DNA of 64,000 nt from Holophagaceae bacterium. GTDB taxonomy: Bacteria > Acidobacteriota > Holophagae > Holophagales > Holophagaceae. The stretch is taken from NCBI GenBank assembly GCA_016720465.1, contig JADKKO010000004.1, positions 310,001-374,000 on the forward strand. Direction: 5' to 3'. Below, in pieces: positions 52,167 to 60,430 of the stretch; positions within the stretch are counted from its first letter, which is position 1, and each line of letters opens with the position of its first letter. A model generated the notes under the pieces. It searched no databases. It saw only the letters and a program-made list of their open reading frames with translations, and was not told the DNA's origin. The translations under genes were made by a program, and so were the position numbers.

Positions 52167-52670
52167 ATGGACCAGCAATCCCCACGCAATGGATCCCAGG
52201 TGAAGAAGATCCTCCGGCTCTGGGTCAACGGGAAGCCCCGGGAAGACGCGGTGGCCGAGAACGCGCTGCTCCTCGACTACCTGCGCGACACCCTGGGCCT
52301 GACCGGCACCAAGCAGGGCTGCGACGGCGGCGAATGCGGCGCCTGCACCGTGCTGGTGGACAGCCAGCCGCGCCTGGCCTGCAGCACCCTCGCCCACAGC
52401 CTGGCGGGCCGCAGGATCGAGACCGTCGAAAGCCTGAGCCATGAAGGCAATCTGTCGCACCTGCAGCGAGCCTTCCACGAACACCTGGGCACCCAGTGCG
52501 GCTTCTGCACGCCGGGCATGATCATGGCGGCCGAAGCCCTGTTGCGCACCAACCCGCACCCAGATCGCACGGCCATCCGCGCCGCGCTGGCTGGCAATCT
52601 CTGCCGCTGCACCGGCTACGTCAAGATCATCGAATCGGTGGAAGCCGCAGCCCAGGAGCAGTCGGTATGA
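52167..52670 (+). CDS. hcrC: 4-hydroxybenzoyl-CoA reductase, [2Fe-2S] subunit
   Basis: 167 residues from the ATG at 52167 (no strong ribosome site; the frame is open upstream only through the G-rich stretch). Xanthine-oxidase-type small subunit with two [2Fe-2S] centres: CDGGECGACTVLV and CGFCTPGMIM with NLCRCTGYVKI. It passes electrons from ferredoxin to the molybdenum subunit. The identity rests on the neighbouring hcrA and the special hcrB. The stop overlaps hcrA by four bases. Confidence 0.92.
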   Translation: MDQQSPRNGSQVKKILRLWVNGKPREDAVAENALLLDYLRDTLGLTGTKQGCDGGECGACTVLVDSQPRLACSTLAHSLAGRRIETVESLSHEGNLSHLQRAFHEHLGTQCGFCTPGMIMAAEALLRTNPHPDRTAIRAALAGNLCRCTGYVKIIESVEAAAQEQSV

Positions 52671-55012
52671 CCGCCCCGCGTGGCGTCGGCGCCCGCCTGC
52701 CCTTCGTGGACGGTATCGAAAAGGTGACCGGCGCGGCCCGCTACACCGCCGACCTGCCCTCGATGGGCGCCTTGGTCGGCATGATCCTCCGCAGCCCCTA
52801 TGCCCACGCCGAACTGCTCGATGTGGATATTTCCGAGGCATTGAAGTTGCCGGGCGTTCGGGCCGTGGTCACCGGCGCGGATTGCGATCTGCCCTACGGC
52901 GTGATTCCCATCGCGCAAAACGAGTTTCCCCTGGCCCGGGGCCGCGTCCGCTACTACGGCGATCCGGTGGCTGCCGTCGCCGCCGTGGATGAAGCAACCG
53001 CACGCGAAGCGCTATCCCGAATCAAACTCCGTGTCCGGGAACTCCCCGCCTATTTCAGTTCCGCCGATGCGCGCCAACCCGGCACCATCCTCCTGCACGA
53101 CACCAAGCCCGGCAACATCGAACGGGAAGTCCATAACGAGTTTGGTGATACGGATGCAGGTTTCGCCTCTGCGGTCCTCGTTCGTGAAGAGAACTACGAA
53201 TGCGCCGAAGTCCATCACGCCATGATGGAGCCCGACGCGGCGCTGGCCGTCTTTGATGCTGAACGTGGCCACCTGACGCTTTACTCCGTGTCACAGGTGC
53301 CCTACTACGTTCATCTGACGCTGGCCCGGTGCCTGAAGATGGAGATGGCGCACATCCGCGTCATCAAGCCCTTCGTCGGCGGCGGTTTCGGCCATCGCAC
53401 CGAGGTCCTGAACTTCGAGGTGATCTGCGCCCTGCTCGCCCGTGCCGCCCGCGGAACGGTGCGCCTGGTGCTCAGCCGGGAGGAGACTTTCCTCACGCAC
53501 CGGGGCCGTCCCGAAAGCCAGATCCGCATGAAACTCGGCCTGGCCAAGGATGGCCGCATCACCGCCTGCCAGGCCGAAGTCATCCAGCGGGGCGGCGCCT
53601 ACGGCGGGTACGGATTGGTGACGATCCTCTATTCGGGCGCCCTGCTCCACGGCCTCTACGACCTCCCGGCCGTCAAGTACGACGGCTACCGCGTCTACAC
53701 CAACACACCGCCCTGCGGCGCCATGCGCGGCCACGGCACCGTGAACATCCGCTTCGCCTTCGAATCGCTGCTCGATTCCATGGCCAAGGAACTTGGTCTG
53801 GACTCTTTCGAAGTGCGGAGGCGCAACCTGCTGGAAGCGCCGACAGAAACGATCAACGGCCTGAAGGTGCTGTCCTACGGCTTGCCGGAATGCCTGGATT
53901 GGGTCGAGAAAGCCAGCGGTTGGCGTGAACGTCGCGGGCAATTGGACCAAAAAGGTCCCATCCGCCGCGGCCTAGGCATGGGTTGTTCGCATTTCGTGAG
54001 CGGGTCGGCCAAACCGGTGCATTGGTCCGGCGAACCCCACGCGGTGATCATCCTGAAGCTCGATTTCGATGCGAGCGTCACCATCCTCACCGGCGCCGCG
54101 GACATCGGACAGGGCTCGTCCACGATCCTCATGCAGATCGTCGCCGAAGTCCTGGGCCTCGGCTACGACCGTCTGCGCATCGTCGCCAACGATTCCGCCA
54201 TCACACCCAAGGACAACGGCTCCTATTCCTCGCGCGTCACCTTCATGGTCGGCAACGCGGCATTGGATGCAGCAGAGAATCTCAAACGCCTGCTGGTGAC
54301 GGCCGCAGCCAGACGCCTCAAGGTGAGCGTCGCTGAGATCGAATGGCTGGGCGAGGCCGCCATCGTCGCCGCGGACCCTGAACGGCGCATCTCCTTCACC
54401 GAGGTCGTCGAGGAAGCCCTGGTCGGAACCGGCACGCTCCTGATCAAGGGCACCTTCACCTGCCCACCGGAATTCCAGGGCGGCAAGCATCGCGGCGGCG
54501 CGGTGGGCTCGACCATGGGTTTCTCGTACACGGCCCAAGTAGTCGAGGTGAGCGTCGATATGGACCTGGGCAAGGTGGCGGTCGAGAAGGTCTGGGCAGC
54601 CATCGATTGCGGCTTAGCCATCAATCCCATGTCGGTGGAAGGTCAGGTCCAGGGCGCCATCTGGATGGGCATGGGCCAGGCGATTTCCGAAGAAACGGTC
54701 TACGAGCAGGGCCGCCATCAGGCCGCGAATCTCCTGGATTACCGCGTGCCCACCATCGTGGAATCGCCAGATATCGACGTTCATATCGTGGAAAGCCTCG
54801 ACCCGAACGGCCCTTTTGGCGCCAAGGAGGCGAGCGAAGGGCCCTTGTCCGGCTTCCCCTCGGCGCTGGCGGCGGCAGTGGAAGATGCCATCGGCATCCG
54901 CTTTACAGCGCTACCGATCACGCAGATGCGCGTGTTCGACGCGCTCCAGAAGAAGCCTCGAACCACTCCGCCAGAATCAGTTTCAACTGCCTCGGCCAGA
55001 GGAGACACCTGA
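52667..55012 (+). CDS. hcrA: 4-hydroxybenzoyl-CoA reductase, molybdenum subunit
   Basis: 781 residues (about 769 in Thauera). Binds molybdopterin cytosine dinucleotide and the substrate, and removes the para-hydroxyl from 4-hydroxybenzoyl-CoA. Landmarks: DGIEKVTGAARYTADL near the start, KPFVGGGFGHRTE, PCGAMRGHGTVN, TGAADIGQGSSTI and the catalytic Glu in GPFGAKEASEGPLSG. The region around PPEFQGGKHRGGAV lacks the aldehyde-oxidase-type motif. Overlaps both neighbours. Confidence 0.93.
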   Translation: MTAPRGVGARLPFVDGIEKVTGAARYTADLPSMGALVGMILRSPYAHAELLDVDISEALKLPGVRAVVTGADCDLPYGVIPIAQNEFPLARGRVRYYGDPVAAVAAVDEATAREALSRIKLRVRELPAYFSSADARQPGTILLHDTKPGNIEREVHNEFGDTDAGFASAVLVREENYECAEVHHAMMEPDAALAVFDAERGHLTLYSVSQVPYYVHLTLARCLKMEMAHIRVIKPFVGGGFGHRTEVLNFEVICALLARAARGTVRLVLSREETFLTHRGRPESQIRMKLGLAKDGRITACQAEVIQRGGAYGGYGLVTILYSGALLHGLYDLPAVKYDGYRVYTNTPPCGAMRGHGTVNIRFAFESLLDSMAKELGLDSFEVRRRNLLEAPTETINGLKVLSYGLPECLDWVEKASGWRERRGQLDQKGPIRRGLGMGCSHFVSGSAKPVHWSGEPHAVIILKLDFDASVTILTGAADIGQGSSTILMQIVAEVLGLGYDRLRIVANDSAITPKDNGSYSSRVTFMVGNAALDAAENLKRLLVTAAARRLKVSVAEIEWLGEAAIVAADPERRISFTEVVEEALVGTGTLLIKGTFTCPPEFQGGKHRGGAVGSTMGFSYTAQVVEVSVDMDLGKVAVEKVWAAIDCGLAINPMSVEGQVQGAIWMGMGQAISEETVYEQGRHQAANLLDYRVPTIVESPDIDVHIVESLDPNGPFGAKEASEGPLSGFPSALAAAVEDAIGIRFTALPITQMRVFDALQKKPRTTPPESVSTASARGDT

Positions 55013-55998
55013 TGGCCGCCCTGCCTGATTTCCAATTGCTTCATCCGGCCACGGCCTCCGATGCGATCCGCATGCGCGCCCTGCACCCCGGCAGCCGCTA
55101 CCTCGCTGGCGGCACGGATCTCCTGCCGAACATGCGGCGGGGCCTGGTGGCGACGGAAGTCGTGATTGACCTCGGCGGTGTGGACGAACTCACCGATTTG
55201 CGCGAAGAAGCTGGGGCGCTTTACATCGGCGCTGGCGTCACGCTAGCGGTTCTCGCCGCCAACAGGACGGTCCAGGACCGGCTGCCGGCGCTGGCCCAGG
55301 CCGCTTCCGGCGTCGCGGGCCCGACCCACCGGGTATCGGCGACGTTGGGTGGCAACCTCTGCCTTGAAACGCGCTGCCGCTTCTACAACCAGAGCGAATC
55401 CTGGCGGGAGGCGAACGATTTCTGCCTGAAGCTGGGCAGCGACACCTGCCGCGTCGCAACGAAATCCCCGCGCTGCTACGCGGCCTTCAGCGGCGATCTC
55501 GCGCCGGCCTTGATGGCGCTCGACGCCAACGTGGAACTCCTGGGCCCCCTGGGCACCCGGGTGCTGCCCGTGGCGGAGTTCTACCGCGATGACGGTCTGG
55601 CCTGGCTGGCCCTGGCGCCCGATGAATTGCTCGTCGCGGTGCGCGTGCCGTTGACGGGTGGCTGGCGCAGCGCCTACGAAAAAGTCCGCGTGCGGGGTTC
55701 CATGGATTTCCCCTTGGCCGGCGTGGCCGTGGCCCTGCGGCGGGATGGCGATGCCATCGCCGATCTGCGCATCGCCCTGACCGGCGTGTCCTCGCGCCCG
55801 GAACTCATCCACGGACTGGAATCCCTTGCGGGCCAAACGCTGGATGAAACCGCCCTGGCCATCATCACCCGCCAGATCAAGCTCGGCACCAAGGCCATGG
55901 AGACGACCCTCGTCGACGTCCCCTTCCGCCGCCGCATCACGCCCGTGCTGGCGAAAAGGCTGGTGGAGCGGCTGTGGTCGGAGGATGACGGCAATTAG
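55012..55998 (+). CDS. hcrB: 4-hydroxybenzoyl-CoA reductase, FAD/[4Fe-4S] subunit
   Basis: 328 residues (about 324 in Thauera). FAD-binding motifs LAGGTDLLPNMRRGL and TLGGNLCLETRC. The insertion with Cys residues (LCLETRC, NDFCLK, SDTCRV, SPRCYAAF) matches the loop that binds an extra [4Fe-4S] cluster only in 4-hydroxybenzoyl-CoA reductases within this enzyme family. This is the strongest proof that the complex is Hcr and not a CO or xanthine dehydrogenase. Starts at TGATG over the hcrA stop. Confidence 0.95.
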   Translation: MAALPDFQLLHPATASDAIRMRALHPGSRYLAGGTDLLPNMRRGLVATEVVIDLGGVDELTDLREEAGALYIGAGVTLAVLAANRTVQDRLPALAQAASGVAGPTHRVSATLGGNLCLETRCRFYNQSESWREANDFCLKLGSDTCRVATKSPRCYAAFSGDLAPALMALDANVELLGPLGTRVLPVAEFYRDDGLAWLALAPDELLVAVRVPLTGGWRSAYEKVRVRGSMDFPLAGVAVALRRDGDAIADLRIALTGVSSRPELIHGLESLAGQTLDETALAIITRQIKLGTKAMETTLVDVPFRRRITPVLAKRLVERLWSEDDGN

Positions 55999-56078
55999 AA
56001 CCAACGAACCGCCCCTGCTCCTTAATCTCTTTCCAATTTCATTTCACCCAGGTGAAAGCCATCGCCGCGTTCAATAAA

Positions 56079-56106
56079 AACGGACCGCCTTCTTCGGCGG
56101 TCCGTT
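56079..56106. terminator. terminator between hcrB and the convergent protease gene
   Basis: AACGGACCGCC (56079-56089) and GGCGGTCCGTT (56096-56106) form a perfect 11-bp stem around a 6-base loop, preceded by AAAA on the plus strand and followed by a short T-rich stretch. It can end transcription from both sides. Confidence 0.8.
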
Positions 56107-56148
56107 CCTCTTGATGTTGGTTGATTCAAATGCTTGGATCGCCGGACG

Positions 56149-58635
56149 CTACTGCCCGAAGGCGGACAGGAAACGGCTGACGTAGACCGCGTAGGTGCCG
56201 CGGGTGATCTTCTTGCTGGGCTCCAGCTTGGCGTGGATGGTGGGCTGGAGGTCGAAGGGTCCTTGGGTGGAATAGAAGGTGGCGTTCAGGATGTTGAGAT
56301 CCAGCGCCAACTGGGCGTAACCGCGAAGATCGGAGGGAACGTCCGAGGAATCTTCCACGGCGATGCGCTGCGTCCCATACCGCACCGTGAGGTCGGCGCC
56401 AGCCCCGGCCTTGGCATTGGATTCCAGCCCCAGGCTCTGGACAAGGGAATAGGCGATGTCGAGGCGGCTGACGGAACCACCGGGATTGAAGCTGCTGCCG
56501 CTGGTCCGCATGACTCCCTGCTGGAGATAGCTGAGGTCGCGCAGGGAGGCGCCACGGGCTGCGACGGCTTCGGCAAATGGCCTCGTAGCGGCCGAGACGT
56601 CCGAGAAGGTCGAACCGCCATTCAAGGGCAGGCTCTGGCGGACGGCGGACCCCATGGTGAGGTAATTGGCCAGCTCGGCGCGGCAGAGCAACTGGTCCGG
56701 CTTGAAGTACCCGGTGGAATAGCCATCCATCAGCCGCTCGCCAACGCAGACCTTGATGGCGGCTTCGGCCGGGTGCCCGGACACATCGGCCAGGCCCGTG
56801 ATGGCCCCGACTTTCTTGAAGCGGATGGTGCCATCCACCGTTGCGGGAAGCGCAGCTCCATTCGTCGGATTGGCTTCGTCGTACCGGAGGCCGCGGATCT
56901 CGGCGGTCCAGACGCCGGGAATGGGCGAGGTCACGGATACGCTCCGGCCGCCGCCGATGGCGAAGAGGAGGTCGATGCCGGAGGACGTTTCAGTGCCATC
57001 CGGAGCGATGAGGACCAGGTTGATGCCGCTGGGGCTCGCCCCGAACAGGGCGGAGGAATCCACCTTCACCACCAGTTCCGTGTATCCGGGCGCGACGGGG
57101 AAGGTATGGCGGTTTGAAGACGTCAGCTCGGTCGGATCGTAGTCAAGCGTGAACGTGGAACTAGTGACATTGAGCGCCGCGTTGGAATTGAAGGTGCGCG
57201 CCTGGTTCACGGTCTTGCCATAGCTTGCGGAAGCACGGTAGGCGCGGTCCACGGCGGCATAGGCATTCACGTATCCCGCGCCCGCCTCCCAGGCTTCGCG
57301 TCCCGGCATGTTGGTGGCGGTCTGCTGGAGGATCTGCTTGACCTCGGCCGGGCTGAGGCGGGGGTTGGCTTCCAGCAGGAGGGCGACGATGCCCGACGTA
57401 TGCGGAGTGGCCATGGAAGTGCCGCTCATGTGGGCGTAGTAGGGAACTTCGCTCGGAGCCAGGAAGGTCGCATCCTGCTCCGCGGAAAGGCTCGACACCG
57501 GGGCGATGGCCCGGGTCGAGATGATGTCCACGCCGGGCGCGGTGATCGTCGGGCGATCTTCCCAGGTCCAGGAACGTTCATCGGGCGTGCTGAAGGTGCC
57601 TCCCTTGCCTTTTGTGCCCCTGGAGGAGAAGTCCGCGAGCTTGCCGTCCTTGGTGCCTGCGGCAACCGAGATCACCCAGGGGGCTTTGGCGTAGGGATTG
57701 TGGGTGTCCTCGCCAGGGCCGTCATTCCCGGCCGCGAATGTCACCACGATGCCCCGGTCGTAGGCCTTCAGGCTGGCCACGTTCACCGGGTTGTCCGGAT
57801 CGAATTCGCCGCTGGAACCCCAGGAATTCGAGATGACGCGGATGTTGTACTGGAACTGCTTCACAAGGGCATAGTTGAAGCCGCCGATGCTATCCAGGAC
57901 CAGCAGCGCGGCACCGCTGCCGTAGCCGAGCAGATTCGCGCCGGGGGCGACGCCCGCGAACTTGCCGTTGGCTGCGGAGCCATCGCCGCCCACGGAACCC
58001 GCGCAATGCGTTCCATGGCCCGAATTGGTATCGGTGTTGGGAACGCCCTCGATGTAGGTCACGGGCAGCATGCCGTCCAGGTTGTTCAGGTTCGTGCTGC
58101 CCAGCGTGTTCTGGACCAGATGGGCGCCGAACTTCAGGTCCGGGTGCGTGCCATCGACTCCGCTGTCGTTGATGAGGACGCCGATTCCGCGCCCGCTCAC
58201 CGGAAGCCCATTGTTCCGCGCGGTCATGGTCGCATCCGTCCGAACCTTCACGGCGCCGGTGAGCCGGGTCGCGTCCACATTCATGAAGGTCAGCTTCTCA
58301 TTCAGCCAGATCGAGCGGACGCCAGCGAGCTGGGCGAGGGCCTGGGCCTGGGCCGGGGTGGCCAGCACGCCCATGATGGGGAGCTCCGAGAAGGTCACGC
58401 CCTGCCCGATGCCAAGGCTGCGCACGGCGTCGAGCTGGGTCTGTCCGATGGTGTCGCCTTGGAAGGTGACCACGAGGGTGATCTTGTCGGCGGGGGACAA
58501 GCTCGCGAGGGTGCTCTGCACATTCGGGCCGAGTTTGGCCGGAGCGGCGACCAGCGCTACTGCGAGCAGGCTCAGGGCAAGGGGTCTCGCCGAGCGGATC
58601 AGGGATTGAAGTGGCGAGTGGCCTTGAAGCGGCAT
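56149..58635 (-). CDS. secreted subtilase with C-terminal SLH-like repeats
   Basis: 828 residues. ATG at 58635 (or the ATG just before at 58638) follows AGGAGG. Signal peptide about 1-35. A propeptide of inhibitor I9 style (about 45-115, TLVVTFQGDTIGQTQLDAVR) is followed by the S8 domain with catalytic Asp (INDSGVDGTHPDL), His (NSGHGTHCAGSV), oxyanion Asn (AAGNDGPG) and Ser (MSGTSMATPHTSG). Then comes a beta-sandwich (about 480-620, LVVKVDSSALFG...GVWTAEIRGL) and two or three SLH-like segments (GYFKPDQLLCRAELANYL, FSDVSAATRPFAEAVAARGA, SFNPGGSVSRLDIAYSLVQS). It is probably tethered to the envelope. Confidence 0.9.
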   Translation of the reverse strand: MPLQGHSPLQSLIRSARPLALSLLAVALVAAPAKLGPNVQSTLASLSPADKITLVVTFQGDTIGQTQLDAVRSLGIGQGVTFSELPIMGVLATPAQAQALAQLAGVRSIWLNEKLTFMNVDATRLTGAVKVRTDATMTARNNGLPVSGRGIGVLINDSGVDGTHPDLKFGAHLVQNTLGSTNLNNLDGMLPVTYIEGVPNTDTNSGHGTHCAGSVGGDGSAANGKFAGVAPGANLLGYGSGAALLVLDSIGGFNYALVKQFQYNIRVISNSWGSSGEFDPDNPVNVASLKAYDRGIVVTFAAGNDGPGEDTHNPYAKAPWVISVAAGTKDGKLADFSSRGTKGKGGTFSTPDERSWTWEDRPTITAPGVDIISTRAIAPVSSLSAEQDATFLAPSEVPYYAHMSGTSMATPHTSGIVALLLEANPRLSPAEVKQILQQTATNMPGREAWEAGAGYVNAYAAVDRAYRASASYGKTVNQARTFNSNAALNVTSSTFTLDYDPTELTSSNRHTFPVAPGYTELVVKVDSSALFGASPSGINLVLIAPDGTETSSGIDLLFAIGGGRSVSVTSPIPGVWTAEIRGLRYDEANPTNGAALPATVDGTIRFKKVGAITGLADVSGHPAEAAIKVCVGERLMDGYSTGYFKPDQLLCRAELANYLTMGSAVRQSLPLNGGSTFSDVSAATRPFAEAVAARGASLRDLSYLQQGVMRTSGSSFNPGGSVSRLDIAYSLVQSLGLESNAKAGAGADLTVRYGTQRIAVEDSSDVPSDLRGYAQLALDLNILNATFYSTQGPFDLQPTIHAKLEPSKKITRGTYAVYVSRFLSAFGQ

Positions 58636-58638
58636 CAT

Positions 58639-58979
58639 GCCTCCTAGGGATGAAATGGGTGGGGACTCCGGCGCGGCTCCTCCTCCGGTCCAGACCACAG
58701 GATCTGGATCGGTTCCCGTTGACACCGCGGGGCGCAGGAAGGAGTCGAGACAAAGATCGGGGGAAAACTCATCAAAGGTATTGCCCCGCCGAACCGCCCG
58801 AAATGAGGGGAACTCCTCAGGAGCGCACGGGACGATTCCCCAGGTCTGCGCCTGGAACCCGTTCCGAGGTCCCCTTCGGACATGCGGGGATCACCGGGCG
58901 CTCAGGCGTCTTCGGTGGATGCAGCCTTTCGCCCTCCGGGCCGGAAATCCTCCGATGGCCGCGATCTTGTTGCCGGAAA
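58639..58979. other. intergenic stretch upstream of the protease
   Basis: 341 bases between the protease start and the regulator stop. It must contain the protease promoter. No ORF, hairpin or RNA motif could be supported. Confidence 0.5.
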
Positions 58980-59621
58980 TCAGAAGAGCAGCCCGCGCTG
59001 GGCCGCGTAGCGCACCAGTTCGGCGGTGTTGTGGACTCCCAGTTTCTGCATGACCCGGGTGCGGTGGTTCTCCGCGGTCTTCGGGCTGATGTCCAGCAGG
59101 CTTGCGATCTCTTTGGTGGAGTGGCCCTCGGTGACCAGGTGGAGCACTTCCCGCTCCCTCGGGGTCAAGGAACCCAGCCCTTCCTCTCCGGGCTTCGGGC
59201 TTCGGTACACCTCGGCGAGCGCCTTGGCGGCGTGGGGATCAAAACAGACCTCTCCCCGCGCCAACTTGCGGACCGCGTTCAGCAATTCTGAGGCTGCCGT
59301 GTCCTTGACCAGGTAGCCGGAGGCTCCGGCCCGCACGACCGGAAGCACGAATTCCTCCTCCTTGTGCATGGTGAGCACGAGGATCCGGATCCGGGGCGAT
59401 TCCTTGTGGATCCGCCGCACGGCTTCCAGGCCGCTCAGCCTGGGCATGCTGAGATCCATCACCACCACGTCCGGGACGAGCTCCAGCGCTCGATCAACCG
59501 CCTCCTGGCCATCGGACGCCTCGGCGATGATGCGGCAATCGCCCCCTGCCATGAGCAGGCTGACCAATCCCTGCCGCACGATGGTGTGGTCGTCCGCGAC
59601 GAGGACACGGATCGGGCTCAT
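58980..59621 (-). CDS. NarL/LuxR-type response regulator
   Basis: 213 residues from the ATG at 59621. Receiver domain with D10-D11, phospho-acceptor D56 (MDLSMPRLSG) and Lys in YLVKDTAAS, then a LuxR helix-turn-helix (LTPREREVLHLVTEGHSTKE). The ATG overlaps the stop of the histidine kinase gene by four bases. Last gene of the three-gene signalling unit. The protease gene lies 341 bases further on and could be a target. Confidence 0.94.
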   Translation of the reverse strand: MSPIRVLVADDHTIVRQGLVSLLMAGGDCRIIAEASDGQEAVDRALELVPDVVVMDLSMPRLSGLEAVRRIHKESPRIRILVLTMHKEEEFVLPVVRAGASGYLVKDTAASELLNAVRKLARGEVCFDPHAAKALAEVYRSPKPGEEGLGSLTPREREVLHLVTEGHSTKEIASLLDISPKTAENHRTRVMQKLGVHNTAELVRYAAQRGLLF

Positions 59622-60430
59622 CGGGTCTCGTCCTCGGGCGCATTCGCCACGGCTTCGCCTTCCAGCGGAAGCCGCACTTCGATCCGGGTGCCCTTGCCCG
59701 GGGCCGTCCGGACCGAAAGCCTCCCGCCGGAAATCTCGACCCGGTCCCTGATGTTGCCCAGGCCGGACCCCTTCGGGTCTTTGCCGCTGGCCATGACCAC
59801 CGAGGAATCGAAGCCCGTCCCCTGGTCCTCCACACGCAAGTGGACCCAGGCGCCACGCCGGAATACCTCGACCTCGATGGCTCCCTTGTCTCCGATTCCC
59901 GAATGCTTGACGGCGTTCGTCAGCGCTTCCTGGACGACCCGGAAGATCACGGTCTCCAGTTCGGGTTCCAGCCGATCTTCGAGCCCAGGACAGGAAACCT
60001 GGATCTGAATGCCAGTGCGCTCGGCGAGCGTCCGCCCCATCCATCGGAGGGCAGGCTCGAGCCCCAGGTCATCCAGGATCCTGGGCCTCAGGAGATGGGA
60101 CAGCTCCCGGGCCTCTTCCAAGGCGCGGGCGGCGAAACCCAGGGTCTCGCTGATTTTGGGAACAAGCTTCGAATGGGAAGCCAGCGCCTCTCTTTCCAAA
60201 ACCTCAAGCTGGATTTTCAGCGCAGTGAGATTTTGCCCCAGCCCGTCGTGCAGTTCCCGGGCGATGCGCTTGCGCTCCTCTTCCTGGACCGCCCAGATCG
60301 CCTTGGCCAGCCGCCTGATCCGGCGCTCCCCGGCCGCCAATTCCCGGAATAGCCGCGCGTTCTCCTGCGCGACCTGCTCCACCCGCCGTGTGACTTCATC
60401 CATGGAATCCGGTTTCTGGGCTTCACTCAC
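59618..60430 (-). CDS. soluble NarX/DesK-type histidine kinase
   Basis: 270 residues with no membrane helix. An N-terminal coiled coil (about 10-45) is followed by HisKA_3 with the phosphorylated His61 in EEERKRIARELHDGLGQNLT and an HATPase domain (FRVVQEALTNAVKHSG, GSGLGNIRDRVEISGG). No sensor domain is present, so its input must come from a partner. The overlapping Ser/Thr kinase is the obvious candidate. The ATG lies eight bases inside the kinase gene. Confidence 0.92.
   Translation of the reverse strand: MSEAQKPDSMDEVTRRVEQVAQENARLFRELAAGERRIRRLAKAIWAVQEEERKRIARELHDGLGQNLTALKIQLEVLEREALASHSKLVPKISETLGFAARALEEARELSHLLRPRILDDLGLEPALRWMGRTLAERTGIQIQVSCPGLEDRLEPELETVIFRVVQEALTNAVKHSGIGDKGAIEVEVFRRGAWVHLRVEDQGTGFDSSVVMASGKDPKGSGLGNIRDRVEISGGRLSVRTAPGKGTRIEVRLPLEGEAVANAPEDETR

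Noticed and set aside
51918..52841. Minus-strand open frame over the G-rich region and hcrC
   Set aside because: It is antisense to hcrC and low in complexity (Pro/Arg-rich from the G runs), with no motif.
52167..55998. CO dehydrogenase or xanthine dehydrogenase
   Set aside because: The FAD subunit has the extra Cys-rich loop for a [4Fe-4S] cluster found in 4-hydroxybenzoyl-CoA reductases, and the operon context is benzoyl-CoA degradation.
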